From positions 118,537 to 182,536 of the forward strand of contig NZ_JAHLOD010000001.1 of NCBI RefSeq assembly GCF_018917145.1: a stretch of 64,000 bases of DNA, written 5' to 3'. The notes under the pieces were generated by a model, which worked only from the letters and a program-made list of their open reading frames with translations, was not told where the DNA came from and did not search any database. A program made the position numbers and the translations under genes. Below, one piece after another: positions 17,128-25,333 of this stretch. Each line of letters opens with the position of its first letter. The first letter of the stretch is position 1. Source of the stretch: Clostridium bornimense. Its GTDB lineage: Bacteria; Bacillota; Clostridia; Clostridiales; Clostridiaceae.

Positions 17128-17802
17128 CTATTTTGTCATCTCTTCTTTAAGCATAATTTCTTTTAAAGAGTATATTACTTTATCAACATCAGAATATTTA
17201 GATTTTACTCCCATATGATCTCCGTACTCTCTAATAATCCTTATTGTATTAAATCCTACTTTTTTAGCCCCAATAAAATCTTTATTAGGATTATCTCCTA
17301 CGTATATAGCTTCTTCTCCATCAATTTCAAAATGCTTAATCATCTCTTTGTAAGCTCTTGTATGTGGTTTCCAAAACTCTCTTCCAAAATCGTCTGTTAC
17401 AATTATCTTATCTACCATTTCCTCTAACTTAAGAGCCTTTATTTTACTCCATTGAACAGCACTCATTCCATCTGTTATAATTCCAGTTCTTATGTTATTT
17501 TCTTTACACCACTTAAGAATTTCTATAGCATCATCATATAATTCTATTTGTGGCTTATAAAATCTATATTTATCTATCAGAGTATTTATATCTTCTTGCA
17601 AATTATATATATCTATAATTCTATTGAATATTTTACCTCTACCTTCTCTATAAAATATATCTAAAATCTTTTTATATACATCATTCTCACTTAAATTATA
17701 CTTTTTCGAAAAATACAACGATACGGCTTTAAAACCGCCAAATACAAAATCGTACTCCTTATATAAAGTATCATCCATATCAAAAATTATTGCTTTTATC
17801 AT
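17128..17802 (-). CDS. HAD-superfamily hydrolase
   Basis: 224 residues. IIFDMDDTLYKEY supplies the nucleophile and acid Asp pair (motif I, D9/D11), GIITDG motif II, a Lys in FWKPHTRAY motif III, and YVGDNPNKDFIGAKKVG motif IV. The helical cap between motifs I and II marks a C1-cap phosphatase. Its start overlaps the stop of the ATP-grasp gene by 4 bases (ATGA type), implying coupled translation. Possible roles are dephosphorylating a sugar phosphate or trimming an intermediate of the modification; the substrate is unknown. Confidence 0.8.
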   Translation of the reverse strand: MIKAIIFDMDDTLYKEYDFVFGGFKAVSLYFSKKYNLSENDVYKKILDIFYREGRGKIFNRIIDIYNLQEDINTLIDKYRFYKPQIELYDDAIEILKWCKENNIRTGIITDGMSAVQWSKIKALKLEEMVDKIIVTDDFGREFWKPHTRAYKEMIKHFEIDGEEAIYVGDNPNKDFIGAKKVGFNTIRIIREYGDHMGVKSKYSDVDKVIYSLKEIMLKEEMTK

Positions 17803-18722
17803 TTTATCACTGACCTATCATATCTAATTACTAACTTTTCATCAAAATCCCCTATTATTGGTTCCAACTTTTCTTTTTTCAAGATACTTTTTATCATAAA
17901 GCTATAATCAATTCCTGAATAAATGCTTGCTGTAACACCACCACCAAATCTTGGGTTTATTTCAATGAAGAATATATTCCCATCGTCGTCTTTTATACAT
18001 TGTATAGTTATAGGTCCAAAAAACTTTATTTTCTTAGTTATAGCAATTACTTCTTTAATAATATCCATATCCTTCACTGTCGATGTTTTAGAAACTTCAC
18101 CACTTCTTACCTCTATTCTTTTTCTTGGTATAACTGTAATTGCGCCTCCATCTATATCACAGAATAAATCTACTGTATATTCCTCTCCGTTAATAAACTT
18201 TTGAGCTATAGGATTCTCAACATATTTATAAAAAAACTTACCTTCTTCCTTATTATTGGCTTTAAAAACACCCCTACTTCCCATACCATCTCTTGGCTTT
18301 ATAATAACAGGATAAATAGATTCTTCTTCTAAATCATCTTCTGTATACTTCTGAGGAGTCTTTATATTATTATCTAAAAAGAACTTGTCCGTATTTTCCT
18401 TATCATTAAATGTTCTTATCGTCTTCTCATTACTTAAAATGAGTTCCACATTATTCTCTCTTAGAATCTCTCTATTCTTATTCAAAATATCAAATTCTTT
18501 CTCAAATAAAGGTATTATTCCTTGCACCTTTTCTTTTTTGCAAATTTCCAACAAAGAACTTAAGTAATTATTACTGTCAAATTTGGGTACTATATAAAAT
18601 TTATCTACAAATTCCTTCGCCGCTACATTATTATTTATATCAACGCCTATTACATACAAAGATTTCCTTAAATGCTCTACAAGCTCTACTCTTCTTCCAA
18701 TAGCAGTAATCAAAATTTTCAT
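17799..18722 (-). CDS. ATP-grasp (CarB-like) ligase
   Basis: 307 residues. N-terminal pre-ATP-grasp Rossmann part (ITAIGRRVELVEHL, GVDINN), then the ATP-grasp core: PVIIKPRDGMGSRGVF (about 142-157, phosphate loop), GEEYTVDLFCD, and the metal site FFIEINPRFGGGV (about 249-261). This is the CarB-like type seen in glycan and secondary-metabolite clusters, which joins a carboxylate to an amine or similar nucleophile through an acyl-phosphate. Coupled to the HAD gene by a 4-base overlap. An amide decoration of a sugar or a carboxylated intermediate is plausible; the true substrates are not visible. Confidence 0.82.
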   Translation of the reverse strand: MKILITAIGRRVELVEHLRKSLYVIGVDINNNVAAKEFVDKFYIVPKFDSNNYLSSLLEICKKEKVQGIIPLFEKEFDILNKNREILRENNVELILSNEKTIRTFNDKENTDKFFLDNNIKTPQKYTEDDLEEESIYPVIIKPRDGMGSRGVFKANNKEEGKFFYKYVENPIAQKFINGEEYTVDLFCDIDGGAITVIPRKRIEVRSGEVSKTSTVKDMDIIKEVIAITKKIKFFGPITIQCIKDDDGNIFFIEINPRFGGGVTASIYSGIDYSFMIKSILKKEKLEPIIGDFDEKLVIRYDRSVIK

Positions 18723-18743
18723 ATATATACCTCCAACTTAATA

Positions 18744-20138
18744 TTATCTATACTTCTTCATCAAATATATATATATCCATTCATTTTCATAAAATCTAAT
18801 TATATTCGTACTATAGTTAATATGGTTTATTAAATTGAGAAAAATTTCTTTTTCATAGGTAAAACTTGATATAATAACTTTATCAAAGTTATATCTATTT
18901 ATATTAGATACATTAATTACCTTTCTATTCAAATATTCTTCACATTCATTTTTACTCTTACTACTATCTATAAAAATAATCTTTGCTTGTACTCTGCCCA
19001 TGTATCTCTCATACGCTTTAATTAAATTTATTGTATGATTTCCTATTCCATATATACCAATTAATTTATCCTTATTATTTAAATCTAATTCTTTAAAAAG
19101 CTCTATATACTTTTCATTTAAAATATTCTCTATTTTTCTCTCTAAATATTCAAATTTTATATTCTTTCTTGTACACATTTTAATAATTTTATTAATTTGT
19201 ATATATTCACTTATATAATTGCTTTCAAAAATAGAAAAATAGTATTTAAAATATTTCTTAAATTTATAACCCCAATATTCTTCGTTTATATATCCCTTAA
19301 AATTAAAAATAGCTAATGTCAAAAGTTCCATACGCATACATATATATTTTTTCATTGCTAATAAAAGTTCTTTATTACCTTCATGTTGATTCAATACTTC
19401 TTTACAATATTCAAATTTGCTTTCCAATACATATTTTAAAGAATTTATTGTTTTTTCACTAACTTCTGATGTAGTAATACTATTCTCTCTTCTTCTATAT
19501 GTATATAACTTTTGCGGAATATATTTTACTCTATTAGCTTTCATGAGAATCTTTAAAAGAAGATCAACATCTTCATATACAATATCTTCATTAAATTTAA
19601 AATTATTATCTACAAATAAACTTCTTTTGTATATTTTATTCCACATATAACTACGTAAAACACTATTTCTAATAACTTGCGACGTGATTTCAATACCTGT
19701 ATATATTTTGCTTGAATCTATAAATTGCTGCATATCAGTATCAATAGTTTTATTACCTTTTTCTATATTTAAATAATCTATAATTGAAGCAGAAAACCAT
19801 AATATATCTAATTTATCTCTCTCACATATTTCATAACAAACTTCAATTAAATTTTTCTCTATATAATCATCAGAATCACAAAAATATAAATATTCTCCTT
19901 TAGCAAGATCAATACCTACATTTCTACTTTTAGATACACCACTATTTTTTTGATTCACTACAGTTATATTAGTATACTTACTTTGATATCTCTCTAAAAT
20001 TAATCTACTATTATCAGTTGACCCATCATTTATTGCTATAATTTCACAATCATCTATTGTTTGATTCACTAGACTTTCTAAACATTCTTCTAAATAATTT
20101 TCCACATTATAAACCGGTAAAATAACTGTAACCTTCAT
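18744..20138 (-). CDS. Family 2 glycosyltransferase with C-terminal Rossmann module
   Basis: 464 residues. GT-A domain: VTVILPVYNVENYLEECLES, EIIAINDGSTDNS, GVSKSRNVGIDLAKGEYLYF, FCDSDDYIE with DSD near residues 92-94, and EDIVYEDVDLLLKILM (acidic catalytic region, about 184-199). A helical middle (about 210-340) separates it from the recurring Rossmann module at about 355-455: DKLIGIYGIGNHTINL, KIIFIDSSKS, DKVIISSFTYEKEIF. It starts shortly after pseB (34-base gap). Cytosolic; probably builds part of the flagellar glycan. Confidence 0.82.
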   Translation of the reverse strand: MKVTVILPVYNVENYLEECLESLVNQTIDDCEIIAINDGSTDNSRLILERYQSKYTNITVVNQKNSGVSKSRNVGIDLAKGEYLYFCDSDDYIEKNLIEVCYEICERDKLDILWFSASIIDYLNIEKGNKTIDTDMQQFIDSSKIYTGIEITSQVIRNSVLRSYMWNKIYKRSLFVDNNFKFNEDIVYEDVDLLLKILMKANRVKYIPQKLYTYRRRENSITTSEVSEKTINSLKYVLESKFEYCKEVLNQHEGNKELLLAMKKYICMRMELLTLAIFNFKGYINEEYWGYKFKKYFKYYFSIFESNYISEYIQINKIIKMCTRKNIKFEYLERKIENILNEKYIELFKELDLNNKDKLIGIYGIGNHTINLIKAYERYMGRVQAKIIFIDSSKSKNECEEYLNRKVINVSNINRYNFDKVIISSFTYEKEIFLNLINHINYSTNIIRFYENEWIYIYLMKKYR

Positions 20139-20172
20139 GTATACTCTCCCAAACTAAAAATACCTTATACTT

Positions 20173-21192
20173 TTATAATAATTCCTTTATTAATAATCTT
20201 ACTTCTTCCTTTTTTATCGGTTCAATATCATTTGAAGAATAGCACCCTATACTACACCTTTCATATTCCTTATAAATCTCATTAAAATATTCCTTACCGT
20301 AAGTTGTAGGAAAAACTACATACATATCTCCTAAATCTCTTCCATAATGAGATTCTTCCTCTGTCATAAGTTCTTCATACAGTCTTTCTCCTGGTTTTAT
20401 CCCAATAATCTCTCTAGATATATCCTCTTCCTGTTTATTACTCTTTCTACAAGTTTCTTCTATTACTACTTCAACTAAATCTCTTAAATTTATTACGGGC
20501 ATCTTTAATACAAAAAGTTCCCCACCTTTTCCTATTTCACAAGCCTTCATCATAAGTTTTACCGCTTCTATCGACTTCATCATAAATCTACTCATATTAG
20601 GATCTGTTACCGTTACTCTATTTTCATTAATAATCTGTTTCTTAAATAAAGGAATCACTGAGCCACGAGATCCCATAACATTTCCGAATCTCACTGCTAA
20701 AAACTTGGTTCTTACATCTCCTTTAGAATAATTTGCTGATTGTACTAATTTTTCTGCTAGCATTTTTGTAGCTCCATATGTATTGGTGGGATTAATAGCT
20801 TTATCCGATGAAGTAAAAACAACAGCCTCAATATTATGTTTTATTGCTGCTTTTATAACATTATTCATACCATCTACATTGGTTTTAATAGCTTCTGTAG
20901 GATTATATTCGCATGAGCCTACATGTTTCATAGCTGCTAAATTAAATACTATATCTATTCCATTCATAGCTCTTTCTACTCTTTCATAATCCCTTACATC
21001 ACCTATCAAAAATCTAAAATTTCCATACACGTTGACTATCCCAGAATGTTGCATCTTAAACTGTTTATATTCATCTCTGCTGAATATTCTTATAACCTTT
21101 GGCTTGCATTTTATAAGTTCTTCAACAAGTTTTTTCCCGATAGTTCCTGTACCACCTATAATAAGAATTGCTTTATCCTTAAAGTAGTTCAT
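20173..21192 (-). CDS. pseB: UDP-GlcNAc 4,6-dehydratase, PseB/CapD-type
   Basis: 339 residues. IGGTGTIGKKLVEEL (13-27) is the NADP-binding glycine motif and IFSRDEYKQFKMQ follows, as in PseB and CapD. The active-site block SSDKAINPTNTYGATKMLAEKL keeps the Asp-Lys pair and the Tyr-x3-Lys (YGATK) of inverting UDP-GlcNAc 4,6-dehydratases. FGNVMGSRGSVIPLFKKQI and VTDPNMSRFMM are also family hallmarks. It would make the first intermediate of pseudaminic acid, feeding PseC, which is encoded 18 kb away at the other end of the island. Between the Maf gene and a glycosyltransferase, starting right at the Maf stop. Confidence 0.88.
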   Translation of the reverse strand: MNYFKDKAILIIGGTGTIGKKLVEELIKCKPKVIRIFSRDEYKQFKMQHSGIVNVYGNFRFLIGDVRDYERVERAMNGIDIVFNLAAMKHVGSCEYNPTEAIKTNVDGMNNVIKAAIKHNIEAVVFTSSDKAINPTNTYGATKMLAEKLVQSANYSKGDVRTKFLAVRFGNVMGSRGSVIPLFKKQIINENRVTVTDPNMSRFMMKSIEAVKLMMKACEIGKGGELFVLKMPVINLRDLVEVVIEETCRKSNKQEEDISREIIGIKPGERLYEELMTEEESHYGRDLGDMYVVFPTTYGKEYFNEIYKEYERCSIGCYSSNDIEPIKKEEVRLLIKELL

Positions 21193-22941
21193 TTATATAT
21201 CTCCTTCTAATTCCTCTAATGCATTTTCTACAATTTTAATACTTTCTCTTATTATTTTCCTAAGTTCTGTATATAAAAAATTATTTCTATTATAATACTT
21301 TTCAACCCTCACAATTTCTTCTTCCTTAGAATCAATAATATAATCTTCGTTATTAGCTAATTGATATGTTATTGGATATATAACATCATTTATAAGTTCT
21401 ACTTTAAAACAAGTTTCCTCTAAAACTTTATCAATTAAATTTAATTTTTTTATATCCTTGTCTATTTTTTTCCCTAGCTTCACATTATTATAGAATTCCT
21501 CTAATAACACTATGCCTTTATTGCAATTATCTATAATAATATTAAAATTACTTATATATTCTCTTAAGAACTTTTTTATTTTATCCTTTCGTTCTTTTAC
21601 ATTTACATCTTCAAGCTCTATATTATTATTTATCTTATTTTTTCCATACTTACATAAGACATCTTTTAATGGCATCTCTATAGTCCCTTCAATTCTTGCC
21701 CCACCTTCTGTAGCATTAATAAATACTACATCTTTATTTTCATATACAATTGTCTCCATATATCTTCTGAATCCATCTAATACAATGCTAGTTCTAACTA
21801 ATCCACCATCCACTGAAGGTACATAAGAATCCCCTACATCTACTTTCATCTTACCTACATATTCGCCATTATGATAAACCTCATCAGCATGAAGTTTATC
21901 TCCTGTATATGCGCAATCTTGTCCTATAAATATTATTGGGTTACATCCCATTTTCAAAGCAAACATTGTAGAAATATGAGCTACTGATCCTCCTGATGAT
22001 AAATTTCCTATATCCTTGTTTAATACTCTATTTAATTCTTCTTGTTGTGTAAATAATATTTTTTCACCTTTATGCTTTTTAAGCACCTTTTTATTAGTAC
22101 CTTCATAACATACTAAAGGAGTATCAATTTTCTCAATTACATCTTCCACCAAAGTATAAGATATTTCCCCTGGATCAACTACTGTTAAAAAGCTTGGTTC
22201 TACGCCTATCTCCATAAGATGTTTTACAGTCCTTCCTCCTGGTAATATAAGAAAGTTACTGTCAACTTTTTGTAACTCATTTATATTCTTTGATAATGAT
22301 GGTCCCGCTGAAACTATTATTGCTGGTACATTTTTATATTTATCTTTATAATCATTTACAAAATGTTCTGTAGCAAAAAATTTTAAACCTAACATCAAAG
22401 AATTGAACCACGTTTTCCCAAATTCTAATCTAGTATTTTTTTGCACATTTTTATCTAGTAATAATGACTTATATACTTCATAAAATTCATCAATTTCTTT
22501 TCTAAAAATAGAAGCATAGTTTGCATATACTTGCACTACCACTCCATTAATATCTCTCTCAGAAAAAAAAGCATTTAATTCTTTATAAATTTCTTTTTTG
22601 TTAAAGCGCACTATCTTAATATTATTATTTTTTAAAATATTAGTAAAATCATAATCTTTATCCATTAATTCTACAATAGATTCACAAGGCTCTACAATAA
22701 GTATATCTATATCCGAAGAATTTCTTTTAATTATTTCTCTTATATGCTCTCCTGCAGCTAATCCAAAAATAATAAGTTTTTTTGTATTTTTTTGTTCTTC
22801 TATCTTTTTTATAAAATTATCTATATCTCTTTGAACATTATATTTAGATCCTATGTATATTTTTTTATCATCTTTTTCTATTCTTAATATCTTTCTACTA
22901 TCCTTACTATCTTCTAAACTTAAACTTTTAATATTACTCAT
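21193..22941 (-). CDS. Maf-type motility accessory factor, flagellin glycosyltransferase (DUF115)
   Basis: 582 residues. The central part (about 195-420) matches the MAF_flag10/DUF115 family: PAIIVSAGPSLSKNINELQK, LPGGRTVKHLMEIGVEPSFL, VDPGE, then SSGGSVAHISTMFALKMGCNPIIFIGQDCAY-TG-KLHA. Maf proteins transfer pseudaminic or related nonulosonic acids from CMP to Ser/Thr of flagellin. The N-terminal part contains a Rossmann-like segment (KKLIIFGLAAGEHIREI) and the C-terminus is helical. Together with the Pse genes and the adjacent flagellins it ties the whole island to flagellin O-glycosylation. pseB follows immediately. Confidence 0.87.
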   Translation of the reverse strand: MSNIKSLSLEDSKDSRKILRIEKDDKKIYIGSKYNVQRDIDNFIKKIEEQKNTKKLIIFGLAAGEHIREIIKRNSSDIDILIVEPCESIVELMDKDYDFTNILKNNNIKIVRFNKKEIYKELNAFFSERDINGVVVQVYANYASIFRKEIDEFYEVYKSLLLDKNVQKNTRLEFGKTWFNSLMLGLKFFATEHFVNDYKDKYKNVPAIIVSAGPSLSKNINELQKVDSNFLILPGGRTVKHLMEIGVEPSFLTVVDPGEISYTLVEDVIEKIDTPLVCYEGTNKKVLKKHKGEKILFTQQEELNRVLNKDIGNLSSGGSVAHISTMFALKMGCNPIIFIGQDCAYTGDKLHADEVYHNGEYVGKMKVDVGDSYVPSVDGGLVRTSIVLDGFRRYMETIVYENKDVVFINATEGGARIEGTIEMPLKDVLCKYGKNKINNNIELEDVNVKERKDKIKKFLREYISNFNIIIDNCNKGIVLLEEFYNNVKLGKKIDKDIKKLNLIDKVLEETCFKVELINDVIYPITYQLANNEDYIIDSKEEEIVRVEKYYNRNNFLYTELRKIIRESIKIVENALEELEGDI

Positions 22942-22993
22942 AATTCCACTCCATTTTATAATCTACTACTTATTATCGTTTATAAAATAAGCA

Positions 22994-23040
22994 ACTTAAA
23001 GGAAAACCAAACATATTATATGCTTGATTTTCCTTTAAGT
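22994..23040 (-). terminator. Hairpin after the CgeB-like gene, probable terminator or attenuator
   Basis: ACTTAAAGGAAAA pairs perfectly with TTTTCCTTTAAGT (22994-23006 with 23028-23040), starting 2 bases after the stop at 23042. The following tail (TGCTTATTTTATAAA on the minus strand) is only moderately U-rich, so partial read-through into the Maf gene is likely. Confidence 0.6.
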
Positions 23041-23041
23041 A

Positions 23042-24190
23042 TTATATATTTTCATCTGCTAATATATCTAAAATATATCTAGCTCTATGTATATATGTAT
23101 GATTATTAATTATAATATTATATAATTCTTCTGTTATTTCACGTCTTTCCTTCTCATGAGTTAAATAATACTCACCTTTTTCTCCTAACTCATTTAAATT
23201 TTTAAACGTTATCTCTTTATAATGATCTGGAAATATAACTTCCATATCTTTTTTATAGTCGCTTAAAAGAAAAGATTTACTTCCAAAGCAATCAAATGGT
23301 CTATTATTTATTGAAGTTTCTAATTGTAAAGTAGATAAATTTAAGTTCATATCATAAGAATTATATACCCTACATAATTCATGTCCATATTCAACCTCTT
23401 CTTTTACATATATATTACTTTTTTTTAGTTCACATTCTCCATATATATATATATCCACATCGTCTATTATTGATGAAATAAATGTTCTATATCTAGTTCC
23501 ACCTGATACATGAATCTTTGAATATATACCTCTCCAAAATTGATATGGTTTCTTATTATATAAATCCTCTACTATTCTATATTCGTCAACATTATTGTAT
23601 AGATAGTCACAAATCTCTAACACAGGTATATCTATATTATCAATCTTAAGATTTATAACATCTTCTATAAATCTATCACAAGTTTCATTACCTGTTGAAA
23701 AATCATCTAATGATTTTGGCATTGATCCAACCATTGATATTGCATTTTTTTTAGTAATATCCATTGGATAAAATTTTTCCCTATCTAAAGCTAGTAAAAT
23801 TTTATGTCCATTAGGTAAATTTCTTTTGTTATATATATCCAAATACACCTCATCCCAAATAAAGGAATAATAATACTCTGGAAAAGACTCCATTTCTTTT
23901 ATCATATCATCGTCTAAAAATAGAAATGGATTATCATAAAACAATGATATTACCGGTATTTTGAAAATTCTAAAAGCAAAGCCTTCACTTCCCTTTAACA
24001 TTGCACAAGTTCCATAGCCTATTACAAAATCTGGTTTAAAATTAGCAATATCTATAATATCTCTTGTGTCTAATCCTCCCATATTGGATTTTGTAATTAC
24101 TCTACATCCTAATCTTTCAAAAGCCTTTTTATAACTTTTTAATATTTCATCTAATAATCTCATTCCGTGACTAATAATTGCAATTTTCAT
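23042..24190 (-). CDS. CgeB-like glycosyltransferase (GT-B, DUF3880 type)
   Basis: 382 residues. N-terminal region IAIISHGMRLLDEILKSYKK, DFVIGYGTCAMLKGSEG and PVISLFYDNPFLFLDDD match the DUF3880/CgeB family; the C-terminal half contains VSGGTRYRTF, YNSYDMNLNLSTLQLETSINNRPFDCFG and KSFLLSDYKKDMEVIF, the nucleotide-sugar-binding end seen in CgeB-type glycosyltransferases. It is the first gene after the flagellins and has a good sigma-A promoter upstream. An AAGGAG lies 16 bases from the ATG, longer than usual. Likely flagellin glycosylation; the sugar is unknown. Confidence 0.8.
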   Translation of the reverse strand: MKIAIISHGMRLLDEILKSYKKAFERLGCRVITKSNMGGLDTRDIIDIANFKPDFVIGYGTCAMLKGSEGFAFRIFKIPVISLFYDNPFLFLDDDMIKEMESFPEYYYSFIWDEVYLDIYNKRNLPNGHKILLALDREKFYPMDITKKNAISMVGSMPKSLDDFSTGNETCDRFIEDVINLKIDNIDIPVLEICDYLYNNVDEYRIVEDLYNKKPYQFWRGIYSKIHVSGGTRYRTFISSIIDDVDIYIYGECELKKSNIYVKEEVEYGHELCRVYNSYDMNLNLSTLQLETSINNRPFDCFGSKSFLLSDYKKDMEVIFPDHYKEITFKNLNELGEKGEYYLTHEKERREITEELYNIIINNHTYIHRARYILDILADENI

Positions 24191-24236
24191 GATATCTAAA
24201 TTCTAACTCCTTAAACATTAATTTCTACAAAACATT

Positions 24237-24264
24237 ATTATAATACTATTACTATTATTAACAA
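24237..24264 (-). promoter_or_regulatory. Sigma-A promoter of the glycosylation island
   Basis: Minus strand TTGTTA (24259-24264), 16-base spacer, TATAAT (24237-24242). The -10 is perfect. Predicted start about 40 bases before the CgeB-like gene at 24190. It would uncouple at least part of the glycan genes from the sigma28-driven flagellins. Confidence 0.65.
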
Positions 24265-24322
24265 TTTACTAAAATCATTTATGATTTCACTAAATTATTA
24301 ATCTCATCACTTATATATATTT

Positions 24323-24347
24323 AAAAAAGCTACTCTTTTTGAGTAGC
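24323..24347 (-). terminator. Flagellin terminator
   Basis: On the minus strand GCTACTC-AAAAA-GAGTAGC (24329-24347) followed by TTTTTT (24323-24328), 13 bases after the flagellin stop: a textbook intrinsic terminator. Confidence 0.9.
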
Positions 24348-24359
24348 TTTTAAATTTTA

Positions 24360-25169
24360 TTATTGTAATAAACTTAAAACACCTTGTGGTGCAGAGTTAG
24401 CTTGTGCTAGCATTGATTGTGCTGCTTGTGCTAAAATATTATTTTTTGAGAAATTCATCATTTCTTTAGCCATATCTACATCTCTTATTCTTGATTCTGC
24501 TGCTTGTAAGTTTTCTGCAGTATTATCTGTTGAATTTATAGCTGATTCTAATCTATTTTGTACTGAACCAAATATTGATCTTTGTTCAGATACTGCTGTA
24601 ATAGCTTTATCTATGCTAGAAATAGCTGCTTTTGCACCATTTTGTGTTGATATTTCTGCACCACTAATAGATAATCCTTTTGTACTCATATCTGCCATAT
24701 TAATATCGATTGTTTGATCTGCATTTGCCCCAACTTGGAAACTTACTTTTTTAGTACCTGCTAATAAAGATTGTTTATTGAATTGAGTATCTTTTGAAAT
24801 TCTATCAACTTCTTTTGATAATTGTTCAAATTCTTTATGTATAAGTGCTCTATCTTCATCAATATTTGTACCATTTGTTGATTGTACTGATAATTCTCTC
24901 ATTCTTTGAAGAATGGAGTGAGTTTCGTTTAAAGCACCTTCAGCAGTTTGGATTAATGAAATACCATCTTGTGCATTTCTTGAACTTTGTTGTAAACCTC
25001 TAATTTGTCCTCTCATTTTTTCTGAAATTGAAAGACCAGCTGCATCATCTCCAGCTCTGTTTATTCTTAAACCTGAGCTTAATTTTTCAATTGACTTTCC
25101 TTGGCTTGTGTTGTTGATTCCCATTTGTCTGTTTGCGTTCATCGCATTTAAATTGTGATTAATAATCAT
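24360..25169 (-). CDS. Flagellin (second copy in the tandem pair)
   Basis: 269 residues, structural subunit of the flagellar filament. D0/D1 N-terminal region starts MIINHNLNAMNANRQMG and continues KLSSGLRINRAGDDAAGLSI and RNAQDGISLIQTAEGALNE; the C-terminal D1/D0 region ends RIRDVDMAKEMMNFSKNNIL...AQANSAPQGVLSLLQ. Almost no D2/D3 domain is present: the variable middle (about 140-185) is short. GGGAGG lies about 10 bases before the ATG. It has its own sigma28 promoter, a CsrA-type leader hairpin and a strong terminator. It is very similar to the flagellin just upstream, differing mainly in residues 120-215. Ser/Thr in the middle are the probable glycosylation sites. Confidence 0.95.
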   Translation of the reverse strand: MIINHNLNAMNANRQMGINNTSQGKSIEKLSSGLRINRAGDDAAGLSISEKMRGQIRGLQQSSRNAQDGISLIQTAEGALNETHSILQRMRELSVQSTNGTNIDEDRALIHKEFEQLSKEVDRISKDTQFNKQSLLAGTKKVSFQVGANADQTIDINMADMSTKGLSISGAEISTQNGAKAAISSIDKAITAVSEQRSIFGSVQNRLESAINSTDNTAENLQAAESRIRDVDMAKEMMNFSKNNILAQAAQSMLAQANSAPQGVLSLLQ

Positions 25170-25199
25170 TTGTATATTCCTCCCTGATTTTAACTTAAT

Positions 25200-25213
25200 G
25201 GACTTCCCTGTCC
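25200..25213 (-). promoter_or_regulatory. Candidate CsrA-binding hairpin in the flagellin leader
   Basis: The minus-strand RNA reads GGAC-AGGGAA-GUCC, a 4-bp stem presenting GGGA in a six-base loop, about 30 bases before the start codon. The ribosome site GGGAGG is a second GGA element downstream. The same loop recurs in the neighbouring flagellin leader. Confidence 0.6.
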
Positions 25214-25221
25214 TATTATTA

Positions 25222-25248
25222 TTATCGACACAATATATTATAACTTTA
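25222..25248 (-). promoter_or_regulatory. Sigma28 (SigD) promoter of flagellin
   Basis: Minus strand TAAA (25245-25248), exactly 15 bases, then GTCGATAA (25222-25229); consensus is TAAA-N15-GCCGATAA, so 11 of 12 positions match. The expected start lies about 50 bases before the flagellin ATG. Confidence 0.85.
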
Positions 25249-25280
25249 CAACTTTTTTATATTTTTTTATTGAAATGTTA

Positions 25281-25320
25281 TAAAAAAATAAGCTTATGGC
25301 TTAAATACCATAAACTTATT
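25281..25320 (-). terminator. Terminator of the first flagellin
   Basis: Minus strand AATAAGTTTATGG pairs with CCATAAGCTTATT (25308-25320 with 25287-25299), with one mismatch, followed by a run of T (25281-25288). It ends 13 bases after the stop at 25334 and separates the two flagellin transcripts. Confidence 0.85.
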
Positions 25321-25333
25321 CTTTTAAATCAAA

